Below are positions 19,665 to 29,215 of a DNA stretch of 64,000 nucleotides, in pieces. The translations under genes were made by a program, and so were the position numbers. Below the pieces are notes generated by a model. The model did not search any database and was not told the DNA's origin. It saw only the letters and a program-made list of their open reading frames with translations. Position 1 is the stretch's first letter. Every line of letters begins with the position of its first letter. Origin of the DNA: Porphyridium purpureum (lineage: Eukaryota > Rhodophyta > Bangiophyceae > Porphyridiales > Porphyridiaceae); assembly GCA_008690995.1 (NCBI GenBank), contig VRMN01000009.1, positions 248,001-312,000 of the forward strand. The letters run 5' to 3'.

Positions 19665-20723
19665 ATGCGACTGCGCATCTTTCCAAGCAGGCCGGCTGTC
19701 TTCATGAATACATCCGGATGCTGCTCTACGTTTGTTTCCTTCGCACCAATGTCTACTCATCCGAGCAGGAGGCCTGCGTCAAATAGGTCTCCGCGCAGCT
19801 TAGCGGCGCTGCCGTTGCCGCTGCCGCTGCCGTTGCCGCCTGAGGTGCACGTCTCGGTTCCGCAGCCTCTACGATCAGCACTCGTCATAGGTGACGTACA
19901 TGGCTGCGCACACGAACTGAAATTGCTTCTCGACAAATTTTATTTTTCGCGTCAGCCTTGCTCCCGACCTGAACGGGTGATCTTCGTCGGTGACCTTGTG
20001 AACAAGGGCCCGGACTCTTGCGCGTGTGTTCGCATCGCCCGCGAGATCGATGCATGGTGTGTTCGAGGCAACCACGAGGAAGTTAGTCTCATTGCTGCAT
20101 TGAGCGATCGCGCGAACAAGGAGAGCCTGCAGGCTTCAAACGAAGAATCACAAAGGTCACTGCCGGATAAGTATGGCTGGACGCGAGGGCTGAGCCAGTC
20201 GGACTTGGACTGGCTGTGCGATCTACCGCTGTCAATTTCATTCAAAGTCATGGGTCATGCAGAGCAATTTATGGTGGTTCATGCCGGACTGGTTCCCGGT
20301 GTATCCCTCGCGGAACAGAAGCTGGCTGATTTATTGAGAGTGCGTGATGTTGCTCAGATACACGGCTCTTCTGAGTCGGTTCAAAAGCAGAGCCCAAACT
20401 GGAAGGCATTTGAGACGGGAGGATGCAATCCACGTCCCTGGGCAAGTGTCTACAGTGAGTGTGCCGAGCCGGAGACTCCGTTCATCTTGTTCGGTCATGA
20501 CGCTAAGCGCGGCATTCAATCATATTCCCACGCTCTGGGACTCGATTCGGGTTGCGTTTACGGGAAGCAGTTATCAGCACTCGCGCTTCCGCAGGGGCCA
20601 CGTCCTTACGAAATTGTCAGTGTTTCTGCCGCCCGGATTTACGAGAAGCCAAAGGTATCGAGAAATCTGGAGGATGTAGTACAAGTGCTCTCAGATCTTC
20701 TGGTGTCCGACGAAAAAGTTTGA
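19665..20723 (+). CDS. ApaH-like metallophosphatase (calcineurin-like fold)
   Basis: The product is a 352-residue protein of the phosphoprotein-phosphatase fold with metal-binding motifs GDVHG (76-80), GDLVNKGPDS (109-118) and GNHEE (135-139), then HAGL and the C-terminal GHDAK and LDSGCVYGKQLSAL. The GDLVNKGP and LDSGC.YG.LSAL pattern is that of ApaH (diadenosine tetraphosphatase) and eukaryotic ApaH-like phosphatases rather than PP1/PP2A. Some relatives act as mRNA decapping enzymes, for example in trypanosomes; the substrate here is open. The frame begins at a TTG at 19497, so the ATG at 19665 (or 19704) is used. The leader of about 50 residues may target an organelle. A Leu-Pro run coded by near-repeats of GCCGCT/GCCGTT precedes the domain. 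Confidence 0.82.
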   Translation: MRLRIFPSRPAVFMNTSGCCSTFVSFAPMSTHPSRRPASNRSPRSLAALPLPLPLPLPPEVHVSVPQPLRSALVIGDVHGCAHELKLLLDKFYFSRQPCSRPERVIFVGDLVNKGPDSCACVRIAREIDAWCVRGNHEEVSLIAALSDRANKESLQASNEESQRSLPDKYGWTRGLSQSDLDWLCDLPLSISFKVMGHAEQFMVVHAGLVPGVSLAEQKLADLLRVRDVAQIHGSSESVQKQSPNWKAFETGGCNPRPWASVYSECAEPETPFILFGHDAKRGIQSYSHALGLDSGCVYGKQLSALALPQGPRPYEIVSVSAARIYEKPKVSRNLEDVVQVLSDLLVSDEKV

Positions 20724-20982
20724 CGTCTTTTGTTTCAATTTTGTGCACTCGTGGATTCTTCGGTTCTCTTTGCGTAGAGATGAAACGATAATGCGAAGGG
20801 CGCAACTTGGATGCGTTCTCATGTGGTTCTGTCAAAGGCGCCCTATGGTCCGCCAACGAGTTTGCACCGCTGGTGCAGCGCGTTGAGCAGCTCCTTGATT
20901 GCTGGTCGGCAGTGGCTAATCGATCGTGGGGGTTCCACAACGAAATAGGACCTCTCTATTGACCACTTTTCACATCTGCAGT

Positions 20983-21237
20983 ATGCAGGTTTTATTCCAC
21001 AAAAGTGCGTTGATAGTGGGCAGTGCTGCGTCATCGGCTTTCGTCGCGAACACACGCGGGGAAGAGGAAACGGCGGAAGAAACCTGGAGCTCAAATGGAC
21101 AAATGCAAAACAACGCCTCTTTCCAAGGCGATCCGAATACAGGGCTTTCACTATTGAATCTGCCGCTGCCGCACAGCGAGCTGAGGAGCAAGGACCGCTA
21201 CCCCGCCAGGACAAGACAACAGACGAGCAAGGCTTAG
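20983..21237 (+). CDS. Possible small protein with a hydrophobic N-terminus
   Basis: This is an 84-residue ATG-started frame. The first 20 or so residues are hydrophobic (LIVGSAASSAFVA) and could be a signal peptide; the rest is polar, rich in Asn, Ser and Gln. There is no homology I recognise, and it may be chance. Confidence 0.22.
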   Translation: MQVLFHKSALIVGSAASSAFVANTRGEEETAEETWSSNGQMQNNASFQGDPNTGLSLLNLPLPHSELRSKDRYPARTRQQTSKA

Positions 21238-21558
21238 ATGATTCGCGTTTTGAAAGGCCAAGCTTTGTCCCGACGTCCAGACGCTTGAGCGAGTGACTTT
21301 CGGAGAATGCGAAAGGCAGCGTAAGCTAATCCGACCACCTGTCTGAGAGGCAGACATGCGTCTCAAAACGTGCTTGCCAACCAGAGCACAACTTAAGCGC
21401 ATCGAAACGCCTCCATTTTAGTGTAAAAGACTCGGGAAGACAAGCAGCACGCAGCACTCAAAGTGCGAGCAGTGAAATGGGGCACTCGAGTCACAGCTCG
21501 TACCGATCAATCGGCGCCTCGCTCCTTGCGCAGCATCCGCACCGCTGCATTGGCGCAA

Positions 21559-21585
21559 CACTGTACATTCAGGCTGGGTGTACAG
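21559..21585. promoter_or_regulatory. CACTGTAC octamer with an inverted partial copy
   Basis: CACTGTAC at 21559-21566 is followed by TGTACAG at 21579-21585, forming an imperfect inverted pair. It lies about 82-108 bp before the ATG at 21667. Confidence 0.4.
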
Positions 21586-21666
21586 CGCACAAACTTAGAA
21601 CCCGGGCTCAACGTGCGCGCATGTCGAGCAGGCGGGAACTGAGCAGCACGCGGTGCATTCGCTGAG

Positions 21667-22839
21667 ATGTGCGATCTGCACGAGATGAGAAAGCAGTGCG
21701 AGGCACTCACGCGATTCTATGCGAACAAATTTGACGTGCTGGGCTCTGCTCACGATCTGTATCGTGTCCAGACGTCCAGCCCGGCCCCTTGCTTTCAACT
21801 TCCCGCGTTGTTTCTCCCGCAATATCGCGCGCAGGAAACGATTGACAGCTTTCTGGACGCGTCAGACATCGAAGCTGGTGGTCTCGGTATCGAGCAGAAT
21901 GAAGAAACCCTCCCGGAGAGGTTTGCAAATTACAATGCGGGGTTAGTGAAGGAAATATGTTCCCGAAACGCTCCAGGAGCTACTTTCAATGGTGAGACGT
22001 ATACTTTCGGCAGCTTCCAGTCCGTGAAAGATGGCGAATGGAACCTGAAGCTCGGACTGGGTCGATACTTTGACCATCTTGCGACTTGTGAAACTTTAAA
22101 GGTTGAGCTCGAGAATACGGCGCTAGACGATGAGTTGCTTCAACGAAAAAGATTGGAAGACTTCGCGAAACTCTGCGGTACTTCAGTGCTCGAGAATGGC
22201 GTGGGCCGGAGTGCAGCGCTTGGTGTTTCCACTCTTCTAGTCTTCAAAACGCGCATTGGAAAACCATACAAAGCACTTCTAGCCGTACGGTCTCAACGAA
22301 CAGCAACAGATCCCGGGCGGCGCCACGTAGTTCCAGCTTTCATCTTGCAGCCGCCACCAGCACCGGACGGCTGTATCGAGGAGACTTTTGGCTCGTTCTT
22401 CAACCCCCTAAGTGTCTGTGATCACGTGAAACGGGAATTTGTCGAGGAGGTTTTCGGAGCGCGCGAAATGGAGGATTTTGCGAACTCCAACGAGCACTGG
22501 GCATACCTTCAGAGTCTTGAGGAATGGACCCTGATTTCGAAGGACATTGAATCTGGAGGCGCAAGGCTGGTATTGCTGGGAGCCGTTTTGGACTTGAAAG
22601 CTCTGTACGTTAATCTTTCATGTGTTCTTGTCCTTGAGGAAGAGCACTGGGAACAGCGCATGTCAGCGCTGCACACGGGAGCAAGTCACGAAACTAGCAA
22701 ATATGAAATCATCTCTGTGGAAGAGAACATCTTGCGAGGCCTGGAGACCGAGCGCTTGGTCGCAAGCATGCCCCCGGTGGGTGCTGTTACGCTTCTCGAA
22801 GGTGTTGCCTATCTTCTTGGGCAAGGTAGGTACGGCTAG
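21667..22839 (+). CDS. Uncharacterised protein, weakly Nudix-like
   Basis: The product is a 390-residue soluble protein without a signal peptide or membrane segment. The N-terminal half has no motif I know. In the C-terminal half, the segment around residues 255-265 reads VKREFVEEVFGARE, which recalls the REXXEEXG core of a Nudix box, but the upstream glycine and glutamate of the box are not at the canonical spacing. It could be a divergent Nudix fold or a chance likeness. The ATG at 21667 is the first in the frame. Confidence 0.6.
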   Translation: MCDLHEMRKQCEALTRFYANKFDVLGSAHDLYRVQTSSPAPCFQLPALFLPQYRAQETIDSFLDASDIEAGGLGIEQNEETLPERFANYNAGLVKEICSRNAPGATFNGETYTFGSFQSVKDGEWNLKLGLGRYFDHLATCETLKVELENTALDDELLQRKRLEDFAKLCGTSVLENGVGRSAALGVSTLLVFKTRIGKPYKALLAVRSQRTATDPGRRHVVPAFILQPPPAPDGCIEETFGSFFNPLSVCDHVKREFVEEVFGAREMEDFANSNEHWAYLQSLEEWTLISKDIESGGARLVLLGAVLDLKALYVNLSCVLVLEEEHWEQRMSALHTGASHETSKYEIISVEENILRGLETERLVASMPPVGAVTLLEGVAYLLGQGRYG

Positions 22840-23383
22840 AGACGCGACCGGGTTCGGCACTCTTCACAGAGACACGGCATGTCCCATCTTCCTATCAAAG
22901 GACTTTGCCGTCCCTGGTCACCGCACGAAAGACGTTCTGGTTGTTGTTTTTTTCTTCCAAGTTTTGATTTTTTTTTTTTTTTCCGTGGTTCACATGCCTT
23001 CGCAGAAGCTCATACTTTGTGCCACGGATGAGGACATTCAGAAAACCAACGTAGCGCCAGGTCTACATTGGCGCGAAAGTGTACGCAACATACAGAGAGC
23101 GTACAGGCTCGCGCGCGAAGCTCCAGGACTGAAGATTGCGAAGAGAAACCAAACCCGAGGTAATAGAAAATTTCATCCCACGCATCTGTGGTCCGGGTCG
23201 CAAAAGAAGCTCTCTTTGTTCCTTCGAAAGAGAATGTATCCTTTGCCTACCATTCCTCGGTAAACCATGCTTCTTTCTCATTGCCGGATTCCGCGGGTTT
23301 CCTTCCAAGGACTCGTAGGGTACCCTACGTTTTGGTTCGACCAGCGCACGTAAACGTCAATTAGTACTTGTCCGCCATGCGAT
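22840..23383. other. Convergent intergenic region with T-tracts
   Basis: This is 544 bp between convergent genes. It contains T-rich runs around 22947-22983 that may be part of the 3' end of the upstream gene. If the intron proposed for the coiled-coil gene is real, its last exon reaches 23278. Confidence 0.4.
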
Positions 23384-25270
23384 TCACACTTTGCGCGAAA
23401 CGATCCAACCTGTCGTTCGCGCACCCAATCGCAACAAAACTGAGGACTGTTCTGCAATGCTCCAAAGTCGAACGAAATATGTTGAAGTGCAGAAATGCAG
23501 TCTGAGATGCGCTTGTAACAATACCTTCTTTCGAGAAGCCGCTGGCGCTCCATTCTGGTTCAGTTTTTGTCCTGGTCTTCGTCGAATATTGGCAATGGAG
23601 GGCGACTGCGCATCTCGAGCAAAAGCCGGTGCGCTTGCAGCATTCTGATCTACGACTGGAATAGATGTTTGAAGTCTCTCGAGTGGGGCAGCCTGAGCAA
23701 GCTCGTTTGGAATGTAGGGGCGCTCCGAATTCACCGCCTCATACGCATGGCGAAGGTCTTGATTCGTCTTCTCGGATACTGCAAGCGCATCTTCCAACTC
23801 TTTGCAGCGCGCTGCAGAAACCTCCAAAACTGCGATTCTGCCTCGTGCAGCGATCAGCTCGCCTTGCATTTGTGCAACATCGCTCAGTCTTTTCTGGAGT
23901 TTGGAAATTTCACCCATGCTTTCCAGAAGACGAGCTTCTGCGCCTGCACGGCGTGATTGCTCTGCCACGAGATCGGCGCGCAGAGTACTCATAGTGGCTT
24001 CATCCTGTTCATGAGCACTTCTTTCTCGTGACGCCGTCGCGCACGCTTCGACTTCTGCGTTGTGCAGCTTGCAACTCAATGCCTCTATTTCTCCGACAGC
24101 TTCTTTGGTTCTCTGCTGTTCTGTTTTGAGTGCTTGATTCAGCTCATCATTCTCAGAGCTAGTTTTCTCCTGCTGCGCAGTGATCTGTTTCAACTCTTCG
24201 GATAAGAGATCGTATCGGTTTTGCCAATCCAGATTAAGACTCTTGCTTGCTTCAAGCTCCGTTGCCTGTGATGTAAAAATGGCTTCTCTTTCTGACTGCG
24301 CATCCTCGAGTTTCTTCTTTTCAGACTCAAGCTCTGTGAGGGAGGCCTTGGCAGTGTCTAGACTGTCTGATAATTCCTTCGTGCGGCGCTCAAATTCGGC
24401 ACGTGCTTCATGTAAATCTTGAACTTGAACGAGAATTGAATCTTTGAGGGCGGCGTACTCTTCCGAACTCTTCTTGATTCTTTCGAGAGAAGCCGTATGC
24501 TCATTGTGCAAAGCCTGTACTTTGCTCACTCTCGCCTCCATTGAAGCGATGCGTTGATTTGTCTGATGCCTGGATGCCTCCAGCTTGCTTTTTTCGGCCA
24601 TCAAACTACGAATCTGCCCCTGAGATGCAATCAAGCTCTTCTGGCTCTCCATGTCCTTCATTTTAGATGCCGCAGCTTCCGATTTTGCATAATGAATCTC
24701 AGCAGACATAGTCGCGCATTCAGCACGCGCAGCATCCAGCAATGCAAATACTCTAGATCGCTCCTCCCGCAAATCGTTCTCGTCAGCAATCCGGGGTTCC
24801 TCAACAGACGAATTACTTCTATTTTTTCTCTTGCCTTCCGCCGTGGACGCGCTTTTCGGCATCAAATGCAGGTCACTTGCTACCGAAAACACCCTTTCTT
24901 CATCGCCGCGCGCGGTGCCTGGAGCGGAGAATTGTGCAGGTACAGCGTGCGTTAAAGTTACTCCCTCCCGCTGAAGACCCTGCGCAGCCTGTGTATGGTG
25001 CCTATCATTCATTGGAGCAGTGATGCCTCGAAAGTCCATCTGATCTTCAGGGAATTGAAAGGCAACACGGGAATCACCGCTCAACGGATGAAGTTCTGAA
25101 GAGTTTGAGGCTCGACCGTCCGTATGAAACCTCGAAATTTCGAAAGATGCAGGAGCTGCTTGCGAGCGTGCATCCAACGCGGAACGACTTCGTCGCTCCT
25201 GAGAGGAAGGACGAGAGCCGTGATGGCCTGCAAATGCATGGTCATGTGCATGGTTCTCAGCTTCGAACAT
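23384..25270 (-). CDS. Long coiled-coil protein with a probable last intron
   Basis: Read through, this is a 628-residue protein. Residues about 1-150 are polar and probably disordered; residues about 165-500 form a continuous Glu/Lys/Leu/Ala-rich coiled coil (SKLEASRHQT, LTELESEKKKLEDAQSE). A basic IRRRPGQKL tail follows. After codon 582 the reading loses protein-like character, and a splice donor AAG|GTATTG occurs at 23525/23524. With an acceptor CAG at about 23410 the phase-0 frame would continue for 43 residues to a stop at 23278..23280. I do not recognise a family; golgin, centrosomal or structural roles are all possible. The gene is divergent from kinesin-14 (968 bp apart). Confidence 0.62.
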   Translation of the reverse strand: MFEAENHAHDHAFAGHHGSRPSSQERRSRSALDARSQAAPASFEISRFHTDGRASNSSELHPLSGDSRVAFQFPEDQMDFRGITAPMNDRHHTQAAQGLQREGVTLTHAVPAQFSAPGTARGDEERVFSVASDLHLMPKSASTAEGKRKNRSNSSVEEPRIADENDLREERSRVFALLDAARAECATMSAEIHYAKSEAAASKMKDMESQKSLIASQGQIRSLMAEKSKLEASRHQTNQRIASMEARVSKVQALHNEHTASLERIKKSSEEYAALKDSILVQVQDLHEARAEFERRTKELSDSLDTAKASLTELESEKKKLEDAQSEREAIFTSQATELEASKSLNLDWQNRYDLLSEELKQITAQQEKTSSENDELNQALKTEQQRTKEAVGEIEALSCKLHNAEVEACATASRERSAHEQDEATMSTLRADLVAEQSRRAGAEARLLESMGEISKLQKRLSDVAQMQGELIAARGRIAVLEVSAARCKELEDALAVSEKTNQDLRHAYEAVNSERPYIPNELAQAAPLERLQTSIPVVDQNAASAPAFARDAQSPSIANIRRRPGQKLNQNGAPAASRKKVLLQAHLRLHFCTSTYFVRLWSIAEQSSVLLRLGARTTGWIVSRKV

Positions 25271-26238
25271 GATGAAAACAAAACCCTAACCATTCGAGCT
25301 GTTGACTCTAGGCTCGCTGAAGGATATGATCTGGGCAACTTTCGTTCACGAGGCCTTTTCACCATGCATACATGCATGCATGAATGTTTCGAGTGCTCAG
25401 CCGTACGCTCGCATCCATGCATACGATGCACACTCACAGCTAAAGTGTTGTGCGCGTGCCCTGCTTGCTGAAATTCGCGACCAATGCGCGCGGCTGTCTC
25501 GTCACAGCGCGCCAGCCGTGCCACGCCCGCAACTTGGGTTCGCCGAAAGTCGCGTCTGCGTCTCCGTCTACAGCCACTGCTTCGTGCAGAGCAAGCACAG
25601 GCACACCCAGAATCCACCCGCAAAGGCCAACAGTGCTCTTTGGGATCCAAGCTGCATGAAGCAAGGCAATGCTGTCAGTGGAATGACACGGCAAGCAGCA
25701 CCGACGCCAACGCCAGCAGCAGCACCAAGCAGCAGCACCTAGCAGCAGCACCGGGGGCAGCGGAAGGAGCAACCACGCGACGTGCCACCATGCGCCAAAC
25801 CCTACGCAACTGCACAAGACGCACCAAGTGCACTGTACTCCGTCCGGGTCGCGCAGGTGTACCGCCGAACGGCGGGACTGAACTTCGTGATGTCCACTGT
25901 ACACAACCGCCGCTCCCAATCGGGCGACCGACGCTGCACCCGCTTCCACGCAGCTTGCGCCACGCGTTTTCAATTTTCAAATTTTCAAATGTCGGGAGCG
26001 AGGCGCTTTGAACATGCGGAAACACGCGCGCGACGCAGGGAGCAGGTCGATGGCGCGGTGATGTTCGTGGGCCAAGCGTCCGGTAGCGGGGCTCTCGTGG
26101 TGTGGTGAGGGTCTTCCGGTAGGAATTGGACGGCATACGCTGCACAGGGAGCTGCTGCAACGGGCTCCAATTCTGCATTCACGAGTTGGCAGAGGAAGAA
26201 CGAAGACTGCGGAGCGCCAGGCTTGCGGAACTACCACG
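25271..26238. other. Divergent intergenic region between the coiled-coil gene and kinesin-14
   Basis: This is 968 bp with two CACTGTAC octamers (25831-25838, 25895-25902), a CATG-rich run near 25365-25383, and a CAGCAG-rich stretch near 25690-25755. No convincing gene is visible. Confidence 0.45.
25831..25902. promoter_or_regulatory. Two CACTGTAC octamers upstream of kinesin-14
   Basis: The octamers at 25831-25838 and 25895-25902 share one orientation and lie about 337-408 bp before the kinesin ATG. Confidence 0.38.
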
Positions 26239-29181
26239 ATGGACAGCCACCTGCGCAAGCCGACAATGAATGTGGATGCCTCCAGGCACGCGATTCTGCT
26301 CGGCAAGGAGAACGAGCACCCCGCCGCCCACGGAGCAGATGGCACATCCGAACGGCCGTCGTGGTCCAAGCCGCTCCCACGGCATACATTGCAATCCATC
26401 ACGAACAAAACCGTCACGCGCACGGGTGAAGGAGCCACTGCTTCTGCCGCCGCGTCCAAGACTAAGGCTGACAACCAGCCCCTGATTGAAGACGAGGAGA
26501 CTGGCCAAGTGATCGAGCTCCTTCGGACCCTGCAGAAGAAAGAGCAAGAAATCGACGCGCAACTTGAGATTGCCAGATCAGAACAGGAGCAGCTGCGCGT
26601 GGCATTCATTCAAGATGAAAAGCAATTTCAAGAGAAGGAACAGGAGCGCGTTGATGCTCTCATTGAGGAGCGCCGTCAGGAAAAGCTCGAGCTTACTCAG
26701 AAGATTGACGCAGAACGCGAAAAGCTTTCGAAGCTAAGCGACCGATTGCTGGAGCTCCACAACGAGTGCTCGCGCTCGGTCGCACTGCGTTCGCAGAAAG
26801 AGTCCATACTTCGCAAAGAAGAACTCAAAAGCGAGCAGGCGAAAGAGAACATTGCAAACAATCAGGACACACTTTCCAAGCTCCAAGCTGAGCAAACCGA
26901 ATTCAATGCGTCGATGAAGCTCAAAGAGGAAGAGCGGAGAAAGCTTTCTCAATTGAGCAAAACGATGGCCGCTGACGTAGAAGCGCTTGAAAAGGCTGCT
27001 TCCGCTGCAGCAGAACAGATCGAGTCAACAAGGATCAAAAAAGGGACACTGGAACGTGATCTAGCCGCTTTAGACAGCGAGGTGCTTTTTATCAAGCAAA
27101 AGAATGCGCGAGGTGAAACAGACCTGCAGGATGCTCTAGCTGAGCTAGAGCGAAGACAAGGGAGTATGTTAAAGGCGGACGCTGGCTTGAATGAGTCTAA
27201 AGATCTTCAGCATTTGGAACAGGGTAGAAGAGAAAAACTGATCGCCTGTGAAGGCGCCGTGAAAGAGTTTTTGAAGGAGCTGCATCAAAGGCACGCTCAA
27301 GAACTTGTTGTCCTGCAGACAAGAGCACAAGTACTTGAAGAAGAGCACAAGAAGAAGCTCGCCGAGCAAGAAGTCGAATTTCACGCTCTGATGGCGGCCC
27401 TTCAAGAGTGCGACGACGCTCTCAGTGTAGCCATGCAAGCGGAGGAAGAGATAGAAACGGCCCTGATGAAAATGAGGACATTGCTGGAAACTGAGAAGGC
27501 CGCCCTGCTTGGACGCAAGAACAACGAGGAGATTATTATGCGTGAACTTCAAATGTCTCGAGACGAGCTGTTCGCGGAAGAGCAAAAGGGAGTTTTGGAG
27601 GCCGATCAACTGTCTGCAAAGATCGCCGAACTGGCGTCGACCAAGTCCTGCGTGCAGAAGCTTGAACTTGACATTGAGGAGTGCCGCGTAAAAGTCAAGA
27701 ACGCCGAGGCTCTGGACAAGAACCTGCGAGTCAAGTACACGGCTGAGAAAGAGCAGCTGAATTCTGCAATTCATGAGCTCGAGCAAACTCAAGCGATAGA
27801 ACTAAATGCATTTCAGTCTCGGCAGCAAGACATGCTGCTGCGGCAGCGTGACGCCCTCAAGGATCTGCACGAAACCGAAAAGGCAAACGAGGCCCTCCAG
27901 CTCGAGCTTGACGGCGTCGTCAGCGCTTTGGAGGTTACAGAGAAAAACCTGGAGAAGCTTCGCCTCCGCATGAGCCTTGAGCGAGAAGAAGTCGATCGTT
28001 TAGAGGGCGACTCTAGAGCTTTTCATGAACTCCAGCTAGCCCAGCAGGTTCGCGCGAAGGAATATGAATTGAAAATCATCCAAGAAGAGCAGCAGCGTCG
28101 CTACTTGCACAATATGGTTCAGGAGCTGAAGGGAAACATTCGCGTGTTCTGCCGCGTGCGCCCAGATCTGTCATCGTCAGGCAATGGGGTCATCTTGATC
28201 GACGATTCAGCCCGGGCGCTTGTTGTGCGATCGGGAACGCAGGATGCAAAGGCCAAGGCCCAACTTCGCACCACTGTCGTGGAAAAGCGCTTCGAATTCG
28301 ACCGCATTTTCGGGCAGCTTTCGACTCAAGACGACGTATTTGATGAGATAAGTCAGGTCGTCCAAAGCGCGTTGGATGGATATCGGGTGTGCCTTTTTGC
28401 TTATGGGCAGACCGGTTCCGGCAAGACACACACCATGATTGGAAGCAAGGAACATCCTGGAGTTATCCCAAGGAGTATTCGTAAGATCTTTTCGTGCGCA
28501 AACACACTTTCTGACCAAGGGTGGTCGTTCGAGTTGCAGGTTGCTTTTATAGAAATCTACAATGAGCGTGTGCGGGATCTTCTGAGTTCAAATCGTGCCC
28601 AGAAGTGCGAGCTGAAGCCTCGAATGGATTCCTTGGGTTACAATGTCACCAATTTAACGCACGAGACTGTTAACAACGAACGTCAAGTGCTGATGCTCCT
28701 TGAGCATGCCATGAAAAATAGAATGACAGCAAGCACGAAGATGAATGAGCATTCGAGCCGCAGCCACTCCATTTTCCGGCTCTTTATCCACGGAAAAAAC
28801 AGCATCACTGGGCAGGAGCTGGATGGCGCTTTGAACCTTGTGGATTTGGCAGGCTCCGAGCGACTGGACAAGTCCGGCGCGGTGGACAAGGATCGTCGTG
28901 AAGAGGCCAAGTTTATCAATCTCAGTCTGACGACACTGAATCAGTGTATCATGGGGCTTGCGCAGGCCAGCGGACACATCAAGTATCGAGATTCGAAACT
29001 GACGCAGCTTCTACAGGACTCTCTTGGTGGAAACAGCAAGACAATTATGTTCGTGAATGTGTCGCCTGCTTTTGACAATCGACAGGAGACACTGTGTTCT
29101 CTGCAATTCGGTCAATCTGTGAATGCATGTGAGATTGGTACCGCACAGAGAAAGACCTTAGTCAACTTTGACGACCTTTGA
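26239..29181 (+). CDS. Kinesin-14 (C-terminal motor kinesin, KIFC type)
   Basis: The product is a 980-residue minus-end-directed motor by family. Residues 1-80 are polar and carry a KEN motif (residues 23-25) of the sort used by the anaphase-promoting complex for timed destruction. A coiled coil runs from about residue 90 to 625. The motor domain is C-terminal: neck and first strand KGNIRVFCRVRP (from about 631), P-loop GQTGSGKT (723-730), switch I NEHSSRSH (836-843), switch II LVDLAGSER (867-875), and YRDSKLTQLLQDSLGG. A C-terminal motor directly after the coil defines kinesin-14, which focuses spindle poles and crosslinks microtubules. The ATG at 26239 is the first in the frame, and the gene is a single exon. 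It ends 34 bp from the convergent glyoxalase II gene. Confidence 0.95.
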   Translation: MDSHLRKPTMNVDASRHAILLGKENEHPAAHGADGTSERPSWSKPLPRHTLQSITNKTVTRTGEGATASAAASKTKADNQPLIEDEETGQVIELLRTLQKKEQEIDAQLEIARSEQEQLRVAFIQDEKQFQEKEQERVDALIEERRQEKLELTQKIDAEREKLSKLSDRLLELHNECSRSVALRSQKESILRKEELKSEQAKENIANNQDTLSKLQAEQTEFNASMKLKEEERRKLSQLSKTMAADVEALEKAASAAAEQIESTRIKKGTLERDLAALDSEVLFIKQKNARGETDLQDALAELERRQGSMLKADAGLNESKDLQHLEQGRREKLIACEGAVKEFLKELHQRHAQELVVLQTRAQVLEEEHKKKLAEQEVEFHALMAALQECDDALSVAMQAEEEIETALMKMRTLLETEKAALLGRKNNEEIIMRELQMSRDELFAEEQKGVLEADQLSAKIAELASTKSCVQKLELDIEECRVKVKNAEALDKNLRVKYTAEKEQLNSAIHELEQTQAIELNAFQSRQQDMLLRQRDALKDLHETEKANEALQLELDGVVSALEVTEKNLEKLRLRMSLEREEVDRLEGDSRAFHELQLAQQVRAKEYELKIIQEEQQRRYLHNMVQELKGNIRVFCRVRPDLSSSGNGVILIDDSARALVVRSGTQDAKAKAQLRTTVVEKRFEFDRIFGQLSTQDDVFDEISQVVQSALDGYRVCLFAYGQTGSGKTHTMIGSKEHPGVIPRSIRKIFSCANTLSDQGWSFELQVAFIEIYNERVRDLLSSNRAQKCELKPRMDSLGYNVTNLTHETVNNERQVLMLLEHAMKNRMTASTKMNEHSSRSHSIFRLFIHGKNSITGQELDGALNLVDLAGSERLDKSGAVDKDRREEAKFINLSLTTLNQCIMGLAQASGHIKYRDSKLTQLLQDSLGGNSKTIMFVNVSPAFDNRQETLCSLQFGQSVNACEIGTAQRKTLVNFDDL

Positions 29182-29215
29182 TACAAGAATTACTGGGAAA
29201 GAAAATTCGATAGTC

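Larger units (their letters stand above)
20724..21666. other. Intergenic region with one weak ORF
   Basis: This is 943 bp between two plus-strand genes. Apart from a weak 84-codon frame at 20983..21237 and two TGTAC-containing motifs at 21559-21585, I see nothing. Confidence 0.45.

Noticed and set aside
22622-23263. 213-residue plus-strand frame across the end of the Nudix-like gene
   Set aside because: The first part is a shadow of the gene and the rest crosses T-tracts; no domain is present.
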